Notes under the pieces: generated by a model
What the model saw: only the letters and a program-made list of their open reading frames with translations
Told to the model about the DNA's origin: nothing
Databases searched by the model: none
Translations under genes and position numbers: made by a program
Origin: Pseudomonas quercus
GTDB taxonomy: Bacteria > Pseudomonadota > Gammaproteobacteria > Pseudomonadales > Pseudomonadaceae
Assembly (NCBI RefSeq): GCF_012033695.1
Contig: NZ_JAAVJI010000009.1
Location: 62,001-126,000, forward strand
DNA length: 64,000 nucleotides
Reading direction: 5' to 3'
In this document: in pieces, positions 53,508 to 63,348 of the stretch
Layout of the letters: each line of letters starts with the position of its first letter
Position numbering within the stretch: the stretch's first letter is position 1

Positions 53508-53978
53508 GTGGGTAACAAGCGATACAGTTGCATCGGGCTGTCCAACCCCAAATCCCCGGAGAACGTAGGCTCGGTGATGCGTGCGGCGGGCTGCTACGGG
53601 GTCAATTCCGTGTTCTATACGGGCCGCCGCTACGAACGGGCAAGGGACTTCATCACCGACACCAAGCGTGTGCACTACGATATTCCGTTGATTGGCGTGG
53701 AAGACCTACGGGCGATCCTGCCCCTCGATTGTGTGCCGGTCGCGGTGGAGCTGGTGCCGGATGCCCGGCCTTTGCCGACGTATACCCACCCGGATCGCGC
53801 GCTTTACATCTTCGGCCCTGAAGACGGCAGCCTGGATGAAGACCTGCGGCAGTGGTGCGAAGAAACCATCTACATCCCCACTGAAGGGTGCATGAACCTG
53901 GCAGCGACGGTGAATGTGGTGTTGTACGATCGCCTGGCCAAGGGCAACAACACCCGTTCCGGGCCACGCTTCAAATAA
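53508..53978 (+). CDS. SPOUT (TrmH) family RNA methyltransferase
   Basis: 156 residues from GTG. The three SPOUT motifs are clear: motif 1 LSNPKSPENVGSVMRAAGCYG, motif 2 LYIFGPEDGSLDEDL and motif 3 YIPTEGCMNLAATVNVVLYDRL, which form the S-adenosylmethionine knot. There is no N-terminal RNA-recognition domain, unlike TrmH or RlmB. The target (2'-O-methylation of tRNA or rRNA) is not determined. Monocistronic. Confidence 0.85.
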   Translation: MGNKRYSCIGLSNPKSPENVGSVMRAAGCYGVNSVFYTGRRYERARDFITDTKRVHYDIPLIGVEDLRAILPLDCVPVAVELVPDARPLPTYTHPDRALYIFGPEDGSLDEDLRQWCEETIYIPTEGCMNLAATVNVVLYDRLAKGNNTRSGPRFK

Positions 53979-54037
53979 GCGGAACAGCTACGGTGTTCAG
54001 GGGTCTGCTGATTACGTCCAATCGCCGGAGACCCCTG

Positions 54038-54541
54038 ATGAGCAAAGACATTATCACTGAAGCTGTAGAAGCCCTGCCTACCTCCACCACTGATGACACC
54101 AACGTCCATGGCTGGGAACGCGCCGGTTCCATCGCGGGTGGCGCAATGTTGGTGGGCAAAGGCATCCGCCGCGGCGGTTTCCTCGGGCTGATCCAGATTG
54201 CCTTGGGCGGTGTAGCCCTCGCCCGTGGCTTTACCGGCCGTAGCAAAACCAAAACGCTGCTGGCCAAGGGCCGGGAAGAACTGGACGGCCTGCGCGGTAA
54301 CATCGAACGCGCCGGCGACCAGCTCAAGGAGCTGACGGGCGACGCAGTAGACAAGGCCAAAGAGGTCAAAGACACCGCCGTGGCTAAAGCAAAAGACGCG
54401 ACAGACACGGCCGCTGACAAAGCCCAGGACGTGAAACGGGACGTTGAAGACAAAGCCAGCAAGCTCAAAGACAACGCCGAGGCAGCAACCCAATCCGCTA
54501 CAGTGACGGGCAACGACAGCCTGAACACGCCCAAGGTCTGA
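54038..54541 (+). CDS. Membrane-associated protein with LEA-like helical tail
   Basis: 167 residues from the ATG at 54038 with GGAG upstream. VHGWERAGSIAGGAMLVGKGIRRGGFLGLIQIALGGVALARGFTG is a two-helix, YgaP-like (DUF2892) membrane region (about 22-68). The rest is Lys/Asp/Ala-rich repeats (KAKEVKDTAVAKAKDATDTAADKAQDVKRD) forming an 11-mer-like amphipathic helix of the kind found in LEA and CsbD/apolipoprotein-like stress proteins. Function unknown. Confidence 0.72.
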   Translation: MSKDIITEAVEALPTSTTDDTNVHGWERAGSIAGGAMLVGKGIRRGGFLGLIQIALGGVALARGFTGRSKTKTLLAKGREELDGLRGNIERAGDQLKELTGDAVDKAKEVKDTAVAKAKDATDTAADKAQDVKRDVEDKASKLKDNAEAATQSATVTGNDSLNTPKV

Positions 54542-54555
54542 ATCGCGCCACCCAT

Positions 54556-54578
54556 GCGCGGTACTGCCGGTACCGCGC
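54556..54578. terminator. Hairpin between converging genes
   Basis: GCGCGGTAC (54556-54564) pairs with GTACCGCGC (54570-54578). No T tract; probably a rho-assisted or bidirectional end. Confidence 0.5.
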
Positions 54579-54599
54579 CAGGTTCACCACACCCCCGCT

Positions 54600-55049
54600 T
54601 CAACCCGCCCTGAAAATCAGGTGCTCCTCCCAATCATCCGGCGCTACCGCATTCTCGCTCAGCATGCGCCCGGCCTGGGACACCCGTTGCTTGTGTACCT
54701 GTTGAGGGTCTCCACACACCAGATGGTGCCATAGGGGCAGGTCCTGTCGTTCGCTGACCAGCCTGTAAGCGCAGGTCGGTGGCAGCCACTTGAACTCGTC
54801 AGCCTGGTCCGGGGTAAGCTGAATGCAGTCCGGCACCTGCAGCTTGCGATTGGGGTAGTCGCTGCAACGGCAGGTATCGCGATCCAGCAAGCGACAGGCG
54901 ATGCGTGTGTAATACACGCTGCCATCGTCCTCGTCTTCCAGCTTTTGAAGGCAGCACAGGCCACAGCCATCGCACAGCGACTCCCATTCCCCTGCATCGA
55001 GCTGGTCGAGGGTTTTGCGCATCCAGAAAGGTTCTACTTTTGCGGCCAT
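54600..55049 (-). CDS. YcgN family cysteine-cluster protein (UPF0260)
   Basis: 149 residues from the ATG at 55049 with CAGGAA upstream; longer frames upstream are not conserved-looking. [33 protein letters not shown] holds the C-x2-C-x3-C cluster, followed by [20 protein letters not shown] and PDCIQL. The full Cys set matches UPF0260/CxxCxxCC proteins, thought to bind a metal or Fe-S cluster. Function unknown. Confidence 0.87.
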   Translation of the reverse strand: MAAKVEPFWMRKTLDQLDAGEWESLCDGCGLCCLQKLEDEDDGSVYYTRIACRLLDRDTCRCSDYPNRKLQVPDCIQLTPDQADEFKWLPPTCAYRLVSERQDLPLWHHLVCGDPQQVHKQRVSQAGRMLSENAVAPDDWEEHLIFRAG

Positions 55050-55215
55050 GGGCGTTCCTGAGACGAAAGCGCGCCGACAGGTGCATCGGCGGAAGCGGCG
55101 CAAGTCTAGTGATGTGTAGCGGCCGGGGGAAGCGATTACGACTACTGGTAGCCATTGCTTGCCAGCTGGGGTCGGCTTGAGTAGGTTGCTGTCTTCTCTC
55201 TCAGGAAGATCAGCC

Positions 55216-55812
55216 ATGCCCGATACCCCACGCGTTGCCGACCATGCTATCGACCCGCAATTTCTGGACCGCTGGTCCCCACGTGCTTTCAACCCGGAGC
55301 CCATTGCCGAAGACACACTGCTGAGCTTTTTTGAAGCGGCACGCTGGGCACCCTCGGCCTATAACTCGCAACCGTGGCGGTTCCTGTATGCGCGCCGGGA
55401 CACACCGGACTGGGAACGCTACCTGGGGCTGCTCAACGAGTTCAACCGCAACTGGGCACAGCACGCCTCGGCCTTGGTGATCATTGCGTCGAAAACCACC
55501 TTTACGGCGCCGGGGGCCACTGAAGAAGGCCCGGCACTGTGGCACACCTTCGACACCGGCTCCGCCTGGGCCTACTTCGCCTTGCAGGCAAGCCTGAGCG
55601 GCTATTACACCCACGGCATGGCCGGCTTCGACCAGGCCAAGACCCGCGCAGAGCTGAAAGTGCCTGAAGGGTACGACCTGCACGCAGCGGTAGCCGTGGG
55701 CAAGCTGGGTGACAAGAGCAGCCTGCCGGAGTACCTGCAAGGCCGCGAAGTGCCAAGCCCACGTCGGCCTGTCAGCGAACTGGCCAAAGGCGGCGATTTC
55801 GCCTTTGACTGA
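55216..55812 (+). CDS. Nitroreductase family protein
   Basis: 198 residues from the ATG at 55216 with AGGAAG upstream. FMN-binding signatures: [40 protein letters not shown] at the N-terminus and the C-terminal [21 protein letters not shown] phosphate loop. Typical of small NAD(P)H-dependent, homodimeric oxidoreductases acting on nitro compounds or quinones. Substrate unknown. Converges on the dehydrogenase gene. Confidence 0.85.
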   Translation: MPDTPRVADHAIDPQFLDRWSPRAFNPEPIAEDTLLSFFEAARWAPSAYNSQPWRFLYARRDTPDWERYLGLLNEFNRNWAQHASALVIIASKTTFTAPGATEEGPALWHTFDTGSAWAYFALQASLSGYYTHGMAGFDQAKTRAELKVPEGYDLHAAVAVGKLGDKSSLPEYLQGREVPSPRRPVSELAKGGDFAFD

Positions 55813-55818
55813 TTACCT

Positions 55819-56751
55819 TCAGTAGCCTCGGTCGAAGTCCACCACACCGCGCATGGCCTGCCCTGCCTCGAAGGCCGTCAGGTTTTCGAGAAACAGGTCA
55901 GCCATCAACGGGGGCGACGTCGGCCCTGCCGTGTGCCCGGTTAGCAGCAAGCCCCAGGCCGTCCAGAAGGGATGCTGTCGCGGGAGCGGCTCTTGCCGAC
56001 ACACGTCGATCACGGCACCGGCCAGGTGGCCCTCGCGCAGGGCCTGAACCAGGTCGGCATCCACCACCGACGAACCCCGCCCGATGTTGATGAACAACCC
56101 CTCAGGCTTGAAAGCGGCAAACACCTTGGCATCGAACAGGTCCCGGGTGGGCCAGGTGTCTGGCAGCAGGTTGATCACATAATCCACCTCCCCTACCAGC
56201 CGTGGCAATGCGTCAAGTGCGGCCACCTCCTTGAAGGGAGGCAGGTCCCGCGGCGCGGTTGCGATGCCGTACACCTCGATACCCAACACCGACAGGCAGT
56301 GGGCCACACTGCGACCAATGTCACCCACCCCGACGATCAAGGCCTTGCGCCCGGCCACGCTGGCAGCCGGCCGGCTGTCCCACTGGCGCTCCACCTGGCT
56401 GACCACGCGGGTCATGACCTTGCGCTCGTGGCCAAGAACGTATGTGAGCACGTATTCAGCCATCACCTGGCCAAAGATGCCCACGGCTCGGGTGAGGCGA
56501 TAATCGCGAGGCAGGCCCAGCGCCAACAGGGGCGTTATGCCTGCCCACGTGGACTGTACCCATTGAGGCCGGTGCCCCTGGCGCAACAGGCTGGCCAGCA
56601 GGTCAGGCTGGCCTAGCCAGACTGGGCAGTCCGAGGCCATGCGGGACAGTTCTGCTGAATCATCGCTGGTAAACACGTTCAGGCCAGGGGCCTTTGTTTC
56701 TAAAAGAGCGGTGTAGGCGGCAAAAGCCTGCTCCGCGATAAGCACGCGCAT
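55819..56751 (-). CDS. D-2-hydroxyacid dehydrogenase
   Basis: 310 residues. NAD(P)-binding KALIVGVGDIGRSVAHCL (G-x-G-x2-G), catalytic Arg in FINIGRGSSVVDADLV, Glu in IDVCRQEPLP and His in LLTGHTAGPT. It belongs to the glyoxylate/hydroxypyruvate reductase A-like group by order and length (about 310). The final substrate choice cannot be read. Starts near ycgL but on the same strand with a 29-base gap. Confidence 0.87.
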   Translation of the reverse strand: MRVLIAEQAFAAYTALLETKAPGLNVFTSDDSAELSRMASDCPVWLGQPDLLASLLRQGHRPQWVQSTWAGITPLLALGLPRDYRLTRAVGIFGQVMAEYVLTYVLGHERKVMTRVVSQVERQWDSRPAASVAGRKALIVGVGDIGRSVAHCLSVLGIEVYGIATAPRDLPPFKEVAALDALPRLVGEVDYVINLLPDTWPTRDLFDAKVFAAFKPEGLFINIGRGSSVVDADLVQALREGHLAGAVIDVCRQEPLPRQHPFWTAWGLLLTGHTAGPTSPPLMADLFLENLTAFEAGQAMRGVVDFDRGY

Positions 56752-56780
56752 GGGTAAACCTTGGAAACAGGGTGGGAGCG

Positions 56781-57074
56781 TCAGACCGGATCGTTTCGCC
56801 GCAACAGTTCTTCAGGGAGGTGCTCGATGTATTCCTCCTCCGGCGGTGGCATCTGCAGGTGGTACCCCTGCGCGTCCAGGTTGGCCAGCACCTTGGTGAT
56901 GTCCTCTCGTGCCAAAGCGCGCTCGGGCGTCAACACCAGGTCGAACGCATGCACAGGCTTGCCGAACCCGGCCAACAGGCCTTCAGGTACGCGCGCCAAG
57001 GCATCGCTCTTGAGCACATAGAGGTACATTTCGTTTTTTTTCGGGCTGCGGTAGATCGAGCAAATACGTTTCAA
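56781..57074 (-). CDS. ycgL: YcgL domain protein (UPF0745)
   Basis: 97 residues: [20 protein letters not shown], then [38 protein letters not shown]. The YcgL fold is about 90-100 residues and of unknown function. Its ATG overlaps the rnd stop (four bases), the conserved rnd-ycgL order in Pseudomonas. Confidence 0.9.
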   Translation of the reverse strand: MKRICSIYRSPKKNEMYLYVLKSDALARVPEGLLAGFGKPVHAFDLVLTPERALAREDITKVLANLDAQGYHLQMPPPEEEYIEHLPEELLRRNDPV

Positions 57075-58207
57075 GGGTGTTCTTCTCCGGCACTGGCCAG
57101 GCTATCCAGCAGGGCCTGACCCAGGTGTTCGCGCCGCCAGCCACGCAGGTTGTCAGGTAGGGTGTAAGGGCCATGGGGGAAGCCGCTGCGCAACAGCGCT
57201 TCGATGACCTTCTTGCGCAGCACCAGCTCCGGGGCGATGCCCAGGCGCTCGGCCTCGGCCTGCCCCACGGCACGCAATTGCTTGACCAGGCCAGAGGCTT
57301 CCATCGGCAGCGGGTCTGGTAGCCGTGCAGGCAGGTCTTCCTCGGCCGTGAGCGCACCCCGGCGAATGAGCTCCAGCAAGGTCTCGCCATCCTGGCGAAT
57401 GGTGCGCGGGTGCATCTCCTCAACCTTGGCCAGCGCCGTCAGGTTGTTGGGCTGGAAACGTGCCAAGGGCCATAGGGTCTGCTCCTTGATCACCCGGTTG
57501 CGCGGCACATCACGCAGGTGGGCCTGTTCTTCGCGCCAGGCATACAGCTCACGCAGCACTGCCAGTTGCCGGGGGTTGAGCTTCCAGCCCAGGCGGGCAT
57601 CCCGGTACAGCTCGCGCGGGTCAACCTCCCGGCCCCACTGAGCCACCAGTTCGTGGCCGTCTTCGAGCACCCAGGCAAATCGCTCATCGCTCAGGCGGGG
57701 GCGTAGTGCCTGGTACACCTCTGCCAAGTGCAGGGCGTCTTCGGCCGCGTAACTCACCTGCAGTTCCGATAGAGGCCTTTGCAACCAGTCCGAGCGTGTT
57801 TCGCCTTTGGGCAACTCGATACCCAGTACGTCGTGCACCAGCCGTGAATAACCCATAGAGAAGCCAAGCCCCAGGTAGGCAGCCGCCAACTGGGTATCGA
57901 ACAGAGGTGTGGGTAGCTGGCCGGTCAACCGGGCCAGTACTTCCAGGTCCTCGCTGCACGCATGCAACACCTTGACCACAGCCGGGGCAGCCAGCAGCTC
58001 GGCCAGCGGCGCCCACTCGGAGATACTGAGCGGGTCGATCAGGAAGGCAGTGTGCCCGTCGCTGATCTGCAACAGGCCCACCCGTGGATAGAACGTGTCT
58101 ACCCGCACGAATTCGGTATCCAGTGCGATGAAAGGCAGTGCTCGCCAGGCAGCACACTGCTGCGCCAGCGCCTCGTTGTCACAGACCCACTTTATCGCTA
58201 TGGCCAC
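57071..58207 (-). CDS. rnd: Ribonuclease D
   Basis: 378 residues from the GTG at 58207, six bases after AGGAG; an ATG six codons earlier has no site. DEDD exonuclease motifs: [20 protein letters not shown] (Asp, Glu), [12 protein letters not shown] (Asp) and [13 protein letters not shown] (Tyr-x3-Asp). Two HRDC domains follow (about 208-290 and 300-370). It trims tRNA and other structured RNA 3' ends. Coupled to ycgL. Confidence 0.92.
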   Translation of the reverse strand: MAIAIKWVCDNEALAQQCAAWRALPFIALDTEFVRVDTFYPRVGLLQISDGHTAFLIDPLSISEWAPLAELLAAPAVVKVLHACSEDLEVLARLTGQLPTPLFDTQLAAAYLGLGFSMGYSRLVHDVLGIELPKGETRSDWLQRPLSELQVSYAAEDALHLAEVYQALRPRLSDERFAWVLEDGHELVAQWGREVDPRELYRDARLGWKLNPRQLAVLRELYAWREEQAHLRDVPRNRVIKEQTLWPLARFQPNNLTALAKVEEMHPRTIRQDGETLLELIRRGALTAEEDLPARLPDPLPMEASGLVKQLRAVGQAEAERLGIAPELVLRKKVIEALLRSGFPHGPYTLPDNLRGWRREHLGQALLDSLASAGEEHP

Positions 58208-58264
58208 AAGCCTCTCCTCGAACAATGCGGGCAGTATAACGCCGCGCGCCGGGATCGTTACAGG

Positions 58265-59875
58265 TCAGCTTCGGCAACCGGCAAACAGGTCCAGCCTTGG
58301 GGCGTAGACTGACGTATCGATCTGCAACAGGCCCAGCAACGACGAGAAGAGATTGTCCTGGCTCAAAGGGTCGCTCTGGTGGTGCTCAAGGCATTGGGTA
58401 TCGACCTGGAACGTACGGCGGTACCCCGAAGAAAACCACGCCATCAAAGGCACGTGTTTTTGCTGGTCCGGCGCCAGCATGTAGGGCGTGCCGTGCAGGT
58501 AGAGGTTGTACTCCCCCAAGGACTCGCCATGGTCGGACAGGTACAGCAAGGCGCTGTCAACGTGGTCTTGCCGACTGCGCAGGGTATCGATCAAGGTGCT
58601 CAGCACATGGTCGGTATAACGGATGCTGTTGTCGTAGGCATTGACGATGCTGTCCCGCGCACAGGTGTCCAAGGCATTGCTGGTACACACAGGGGTAAAG
58701 TGCTCGAAGCCGGCTGGGTAGCGCTTGTAATAATCCGGGCCATGGCTGCCCATCTGGTGCAATACCAGCACCGTGTCCTGAGTCAGGTTGGCCAACAAGG
58801 CAGGCACGTCCTTGAGCAAGATGTCGTCATGGCATTCGCTATCGCAGTAACGCGGGTCTTTGCTTTGAGTAAGGTTCTGGTACGCCACACGGGTGCAGGT
58901 GCCTTTGCAGCCAGACTGGTTGTCCAGCCATAGCACCTTCAAGCCTGCCCGCTGCAACACATCCAGTACACCCTCCTGGTTCTGTGCTCGCACGGCATCG
59001 TAGGCCTGGCGCCCCATGCCAGAGAACATGCAAGGCACCGACACGGCTGTTTCCGTACCACACGAATGCACATTCCTGAAGGCCAGCACGCCGTCTTCGG
59101 CAGCCAGGGCCGGGGTCGTGTCACGGCCATACCCTAGGATGCCGAAATTATCAGCCCGAGCGCTTTCACCAATCACCAGCACGGTAATAGAGGGGCGTGC
59201 ATGGCCGGCCCAGGCGGCGCTTTTGTGGGCATCGGTGCCAATGTGCACAAACGGTTGGCGGGCAGAGGCTACCTGCTCGTTCAGGTACGCCATCCCAGCA
59301 CCCACAAGGTTGCTGGGCACCACTAGCAGGCGAAGTTCGTGATGGTTTCGAAACAGTGAAGACAGCCCTTGATAGTTACTCAGCGCAATGGCCGCCATAA
59401 GTGCCGCGCTTGCAGTTACTGCCAGAAGTTTAGATACGATTGCAGGCATACCTTTGCGGTAACTTACAGGCAAGCGCCAGATCGCTAGAGCGGGAACCAC
59501 CCCGCACAAGAACATATAGATGACGAACTTTAAAGAAAGGAGATCGCGTACTTCGGCACTGTCTGTTTCAGCGATATTCCGGAACATGGCGGCATCGATC
59601 ACAATGCCGTACTGGCTCATGAACCACGCGGCACCTGCGCTGACCGGAAACAGCAGCATTAACAACGGCTTGAGGGTCCAGCGCCCGGCCACCAAGGCCA
59701 GCACCAGGTTGAAGGCAAACACTAGCAGGGCGGCAAACGCGAGGGCCAGGGTCAGGTTGTTGTGTTGCGTGACCACTGCCACATGGCGCCACAGTGGAAA
59801 GTTGAACAACGCCAGCAAGCAGACACTGGCCGCAAGGGTCAGCACTTCGGGCCGAAGCGGCTTTATCATCGACAT
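58265..59875 (-). CDS. eptA: Lipid A phosphoethanolamine transferase EptA
   Basis: 536 residues from the ATG at 59875 (another Met two codons on). Five membrane helices (about 10-180) precede the periplasmic sulfatase-like domain: VLVIGESARADNFGILGYGRDTTP (metal Glu), catalytic Thr in VHSCGTETAVSVPCMFSGM, HQMGSHGPDYYKRYP and LYLSDHGESLGEYNLYLHG (metal Asp and His). Cys pairs typical of the family are kept. It adds phosphoethanolamine to lipid A and lowers polymyxin binding. No PmrAB or ColRS genes are adjacent. Confidence 0.92.
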   Translation of the reverse strand: MSMIKPLRPEVLTLAASVCLLALFNFPLWRHVAVVTQHNNLTLALAFAALLVFAFNLVLALVAGRWTLKPLLMLLFPVSAGAAWFMSQYGIVIDAAMFRNIAETDSAEVRDLLSLKFVIYMFLCGVVPALAIWRLPVSYRKGMPAIVSKLLAVTASAALMAAIALSNYQGLSSLFRNHHELRLLVVPSNLVGAGMAYLNEQVASARQPFVHIGTDAHKSAAWAGHARPSITVLVIGESARADNFGILGYGRDTTPALAAEDGVLAFRNVHSCGTETAVSVPCMFSGMGRQAYDAVRAQNQEGVLDVLQRAGLKVLWLDNQSGCKGTCTRVAYQNLTQSKDPRYCDSECHDDILLKDVPALLANLTQDTVLVLHQMGSHGPDYYKRYPAGFEHFTPVCTSNALDTCARDSIVNAYDNSIRYTDHVLSTLIDTLRSRQDHVDSALLYLSDHGESLGEYNLYLHGTPYMLAPDQQKHVPLMAWFSSGYRRTFQVDTQCLEHHQSDPLSQDNLFSSLLGLLQIDTSVYAPRLDLFAGCRS

Positions 59876-60192
59876 ATTTTTCACTTTGATAACAGGCGCT
59901 CGCCAGCCGAGCTGGGCGGACTCTAAGTACCGCTCAATCAATATTTCGTGAAAAATATGGTGATACCGGGTAACGGTTTTTATTTAACAAAACACTGACA
60001 AAAATTATAGGAAACATTCATTTTTATGCAGGCATGACGCTGCTATACCTGCGGTTCGCTGCCGCCAGGTGCACCCTGAACCTACCAGCGGTCATGGTGT
60101 AGCCTGGGCAGGGAACGAATTAACAGCTCCGGGGGGTCCAACCCCTGCACCCGCAGCCATGTGCTGTTAACCCACTGACCCTGAGGTGAAAC
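59876..60192. other. Divergent intergenic region upstream of eptA
   Basis: 317 bases without a gene. The 59940-60020 part is A/T-rich (TTTTTATTTAACAAAACAC, AAAAATTATAGG) and probably holds the eptA promoter. CTGAGGTGAAAC at the right end is the ribosome binding site of the YdcH-like gene. An inverted pair TTAACAG/CTGTTAA occurs at about 60119-60125 and 60163-60169. No clear regulator box was recognised. Confidence 0.5.
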
Positions 60193-60450
60193 ATGCCAGT
60201 TACGCACAATCTTTACGCCGACCTTGGCCGAACCAAGGAGGAGGTTGCCGCGCTGCAACAAACCAGCACCCTGCTGCAAAGCCTGGTTACTAAATATGAA
60301 GACATCGACCGGCAGGTGGTAGACGCGGAGAAGGCGGCTGCGGATGACGAGACCGTCAGCGGCCTGAAAAAGAAGCGGCTGGACATCAAGAACAAGATCG
60401 TTCAGGAAATCGAGTACCCCGGCACCCAGGGTGCTGCAAAGCATTTTTAA
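60193..60450 (+). CDS. YdcH/DUF465 family protein
   Basis: 85 residues, ATG after CTGAGGTGAAAC. MPVTHNLYADLGRTKEEVAALQQ and LVTKYEDIDRQVVDAEKAAADDETVSGLKKKRLDIKNKIVQEI form two helices of the DUF465 kind (helical hairpin, about 70-80 residues). Function unknown. Monocistronic with its own terminator. Confidence 0.8.
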   Translation: MPVTHNLYADLGRTKEEVAALQQTSTLLQSLVTKYEDIDRQVVDAEKAAADDETVSGLKKKRLDIKNKIVQEIEYPGTQGAAKHF

Positions 60451-60469
60451 TAAGGGCTTCCAGCCTGCT

Positions 60470-60501
60470 AGCTGTGCGTGCCAAACCGCGCACAGCTTTT
60501 C
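60470..60501 (+). terminator. Intrinsic terminator after the YdcH-like gene
   Basis: AGCTGTGCG at 60470-60478 pairs with CGCACAGCT at 60489-60497, followed by TTT. Confidence 0.75.
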
Positions 60502-60676
60502 CTCCCTCGCTGTTCTGCCCCACCCGCCATTGCGCCGCCGCGTTTATTGCCTACCGTTTTGACGGGTTTCTGGCGCTTTCAACAAAATTTTCACAAACCG
60601 TCAGAAAACGGTTTTCCTGCTGCTCCAGTTAGTTATCATTAGGCCACCATCTCGGTGCCCAAAGGGAGCGTCAGGC

Positions 60677-61048
60677 GTGAAACGTCAAGTATTAGCTATC
60701 GTACTGTCCAGTATCGTCGCCTCATCCGCTTGGGCAACTGATCTGAAGGTGCGCAATGTGCAACTGGTGGATGCCGGTCATATCACAAGCATCGTAGGTA
60801 CTGTCGTAAACACTACCGATCACGCGGTCAGTGGTGGCTACCTGGATATAGAAGTCAGCAAAAAAGACAAAGTGGTCGCACGGGAAACCGTGGAAGTGCC
60901 CGACCTAGAAGCGGGCCAGGCCTGGCGTATCTGGCAACCTGTGCAATACGGCGACAGCAATGCCAAGCTGGCCGTTCGTGCCCATGACGCCAATGTCCAG
61001 ATCACCGCTGAGGTGGTCCCTTACCCTGGTACCGTGGTCGCTCAGTAA
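60677..61048 (+). CDS. Exported FxLYD-like domain protein
   Basis: 123 residues from ATG after the GGAGCG site. Signal peptide (IVLSSIVASSAWA). A single beta-sandwich follows: LKVRNVQLVDAGHITSIVGTVVNTTDHAVSGGYLDIEV and LEAGQAWRIWQPVQYGDS, the FxLYD-type pattern of extracytoplasmic proteins. Function unknown. The upstream 100 bases include a TTGACG hexamer at 60559-60564 and an AAACCGT/ACGGTTT inverted repeat. Confidence 0.7.
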   Translation: MKRQVLAIVLSSIVASSAWATDLKVRNVQLVDAGHITSIVGTVVNTTDHAVSGGYLDIEVSKKDKVVARETVEVPDLEAGQAWRIWQPVQYGDSNAKLAVRAHDANVQITAEVVPYPGTVVAQ

Positions 61049-61071
61049 TACCCCTGCCCTCTTCGCCCCTG

Positions 61072-61092
61072 GCCCGTACCTCACGTACGGGC
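61072..61092. terminator. Hairpin between FxLYD gene and bphP
   Basis: GCCCGTAC (61072-61079) pairs with GTACGGGC (61085-61092). Perfect eight-base stem, no T tract. Confidence 0.5.
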
Positions 61093-61203
61093 AACGGGTG
61101 GCGTCGCCGATAGCTCCCTACTGATAGAAGGTCGCCATCGGGGCACCCTTGCCGTGCTTGCTTGTCGTAAGATAACGCCTCTTACCTGCGATACAGGCCC
61201 GCC

Positions 61204-63348
61204 ATGCCTCAAGCTTTGCCCGGTCAGATCACATTACAAAACTGTGAAAGCGAGCCTATTCATACACCCGGTTCCATTCAGCCCCATGGGGCGCTGATTG
61301 CGCTTGGCCTGGATGGGCGCGTACTGACGCGCAGCCAGAACCTGCTGTTGCACTTGGGCTTCGATGCAGAGCCTGGCGCTTTTCTACCTGCACCCTTGCA
61401 GGAACCCCTGGGTGTACTGGTGGAGGCAGGCCTGGCGGCGTTCGATGGCTGGACCGACAGCAGCCGCTATGGCGAAGACCAGGTAGGTTTCGATGTGATA
61501 GCGCACCGGCACCACGATGTGGTGTACCTGGAATTCGAGCCCCAGCCGCTCCCCCAGAACGCGTTCTATCACTTGGCAGGGGATGCGCAGCGCATCATTA
61601 CGCAGATTCGCCACGCCAGGGATACCGAGGCATTGCTTACCCGGCTTACCTCACGCATTCGGGACTTGACCGGCTACGACAGGGTAATGGCCTACCGTTT
61701 TCGCCAGGACGATTCAGGCGAGGTAGTGGCCGAGGCTCACCGGCCAGACCTGGTGTCGTACCTGGGCCAGCGCTACCCCGCGTCGGACATTCCTGCCCAG
61801 GCCCGGCGTTTATATATCCAGAACCCTACCCGGTTGATTGCCGATGTGGCCTATAGCCCATCGCCATTGGTGCCCGCGTTCAACCCGGCCACCGGGCAGC
61901 CCTTCGACCTTAGCCATTGCGAGCTGCGCAGCGTTTCACCCATTCACTGCGAATACCTGAGCAACATGGGGGTGCACGCCTCCATGAGTGTGTCCATCGT
62001 CGTGGGCGGCAAGCTCTGGGGCTTGTTCTCCTGCCACCATGACTCCACGAAAACCCTGGCGTATTCAGTACGGCTATCGTTTCAAATGGTGTCGCAAATC
62101 TGCTCGGCCTTGGTGGAGCGTATCGAGCAGATTCAGGAGGGTGAAGCGATCAACTTGGCCCAGGCCCGGGTCCATGCGCTTGAGGAAGGGCTGCATGACG
62201 CCGATGACCTGATTGCCGCTCTGTGCCAGGAAGGCACAGGGCTGAACCAGTTGATGACGTGTGTAGACGTTGCGGTGTGCCTTAAGGGCCGGGTGCAGAC
62301 GTTGAACGGCCTTGCCGACGCAGCAGCCCTTCAGATGTACACCCATTTGGCGATGCTCAGTGATCGTGACCTGTATGCCATGGACCGATGGCCAGACCCC
62401 ACGCCCTTGGATGGCTTGTGCGGCGTGCTGGCCGTTCGCTTCGACCACCGCGAAAACGGCTGGATCATGTGGTTCCGTTCCGAACAGGTAGAGAACGTGC
62501 GTTGGGGTGGCAAGCCAGAAAAGATCATAGACACCGGCCCTATGGGGGCCAGGCTCACGCCCCGGGGCTCGTTCGAAGCCTGGGAAGAGGTGGTGCGTGG
62601 GCAAAGCACCCCTTGGTCCCGTATTGACCGCACCGTCGCTGAATACCTGCGCCAGGCGTTGGTAAAGCTGGTGCACAACCGGGTCAGCAATACCAATAGC
62701 ATGCGCCAGATGCTGATCGCGGCGCTGGGCCATGACCTGCGCACACCCTTGCAATCCATCACCATGGCCGCGTCCATGCTGTCTGATAGCGAGCAACGTA
62801 CGGCCAAGTTGCGCCAGAGTATCGCTACGTCTTCAGGGCGCATGAGCAGGCTGGTGGGGCATGTGATGGAACTCAGCCGGTTGCAGGCCGGCCTTGGCAT
62901 GGCGCTGGATCGTGTGCCTACGGACATCTCCACCCTGTTCGAAGCCCTGGCCAACGAAGCAGAACTGGCGTATCCCGGCATGCAGCTGGAATGGGCCATC
63001 GAACCAGGGCTCAGTGCCAATGTAGACCCTGATCGCCTCGCCCAGGTGGTAATCAACCTGATTTCCAATGCCAGCCAGCATGGCATCGGCAACCGTGCGC
63101 GTATAAGCCTGAAAGGGTGTGCCGAGGGGCTGGTCATGGATGTGACCAACCCGGCAGCGCCCATGAGTAGCGACCGCTTGAGCAACCTGTTCACGCCGTT
63201 CAAAGGGACAACCAGCCAGCGCAGCAACCGGGACGGGCTGGGCCTGGGCCTGTACATCTCTGATGCCATCGCCCGCGCCCACGGCGGTGCCATTTCCGCC
63301 CGCCAGCGTGGTGAGGATGTAGTGTTCGAAGTAAGCATTCCGGCGTAA
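61204..63348 (+). CDS. bphP: Bacteriophytochrome histidine kinase
   Basis: 714 residues. The biliverdin-attachment Cys14 is in LQNCESEPIHTPGSIQPHG; PAS (about 15-130) and GAF domain with the conserved RYPASDIPAQARRLY; a PHY domain to about 490; then HisKA with His510 (ALGHDLRTPLQS) and an HATPase domain with N-box LISNASQH and G-box DGLGLGLYISD. It senses red/far-red light and phosphorylates a partner regulator. Neither a heme oxygenase (bphO) nor a response regulator gene is adjacent. Confidence 0.93.
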   Translation: MPQALPGQITLQNCESEPIHTPGSIQPHGALIALGLDGRVLTRSQNLLLHLGFDAEPGAFLPAPLQEPLGVLVEAGLAAFDGWTDSSRYGEDQVGFDVIAHRHHDVVYLEFEPQPLPQNAFYHLAGDAQRIITQIRHARDTEALLTRLTSRIRDLTGYDRVMAYRFRQDDSGEVVAEAHRPDLVSYLGQRYPASDIPAQARRLYIQNPTRLIADVAYSPSPLVPAFNPATGQPFDLSHCELRSVSPIHCEYLSNMGVHASMSVSIVVGGKLWGLFSCHHDSTKTLAYSVRLSFQMVSQICSALVERIEQIQEGEAINLAQARVHALEEGLHDADDLIAALCQEGTGLNQLMTCVDVAVCLKGRVQTLNGLADAAALQMYTHLAMLSDRDLYAMDRWPDPTPLDGLCGVLAVRFDHRENGWIMWFRSEQVENVRWGGKPEKIIDTGPMGARLTPRGSFEAWEEVVRGQSTPWSRIDRTVAEYLRQALVKLVHNRVSNTNSMRQMLIAALGHDLRTPLQSITMAASMLSDSEQRTAKLRQSIATSSGRMSRLVGHVMELSRLQAGLGMALDRVPTDISTLFEALANEAELAYPGMQLEWAIEPGLSANVDPDRLAQVVINLISNASQHGIGNRARISLKGCAEGLVMDVTNPAAPMSSDRLSNLFTPFKGTTSQRSNRDGLGLGLYISDAIARAHGGAISARQRGEDVVFEVSIPA

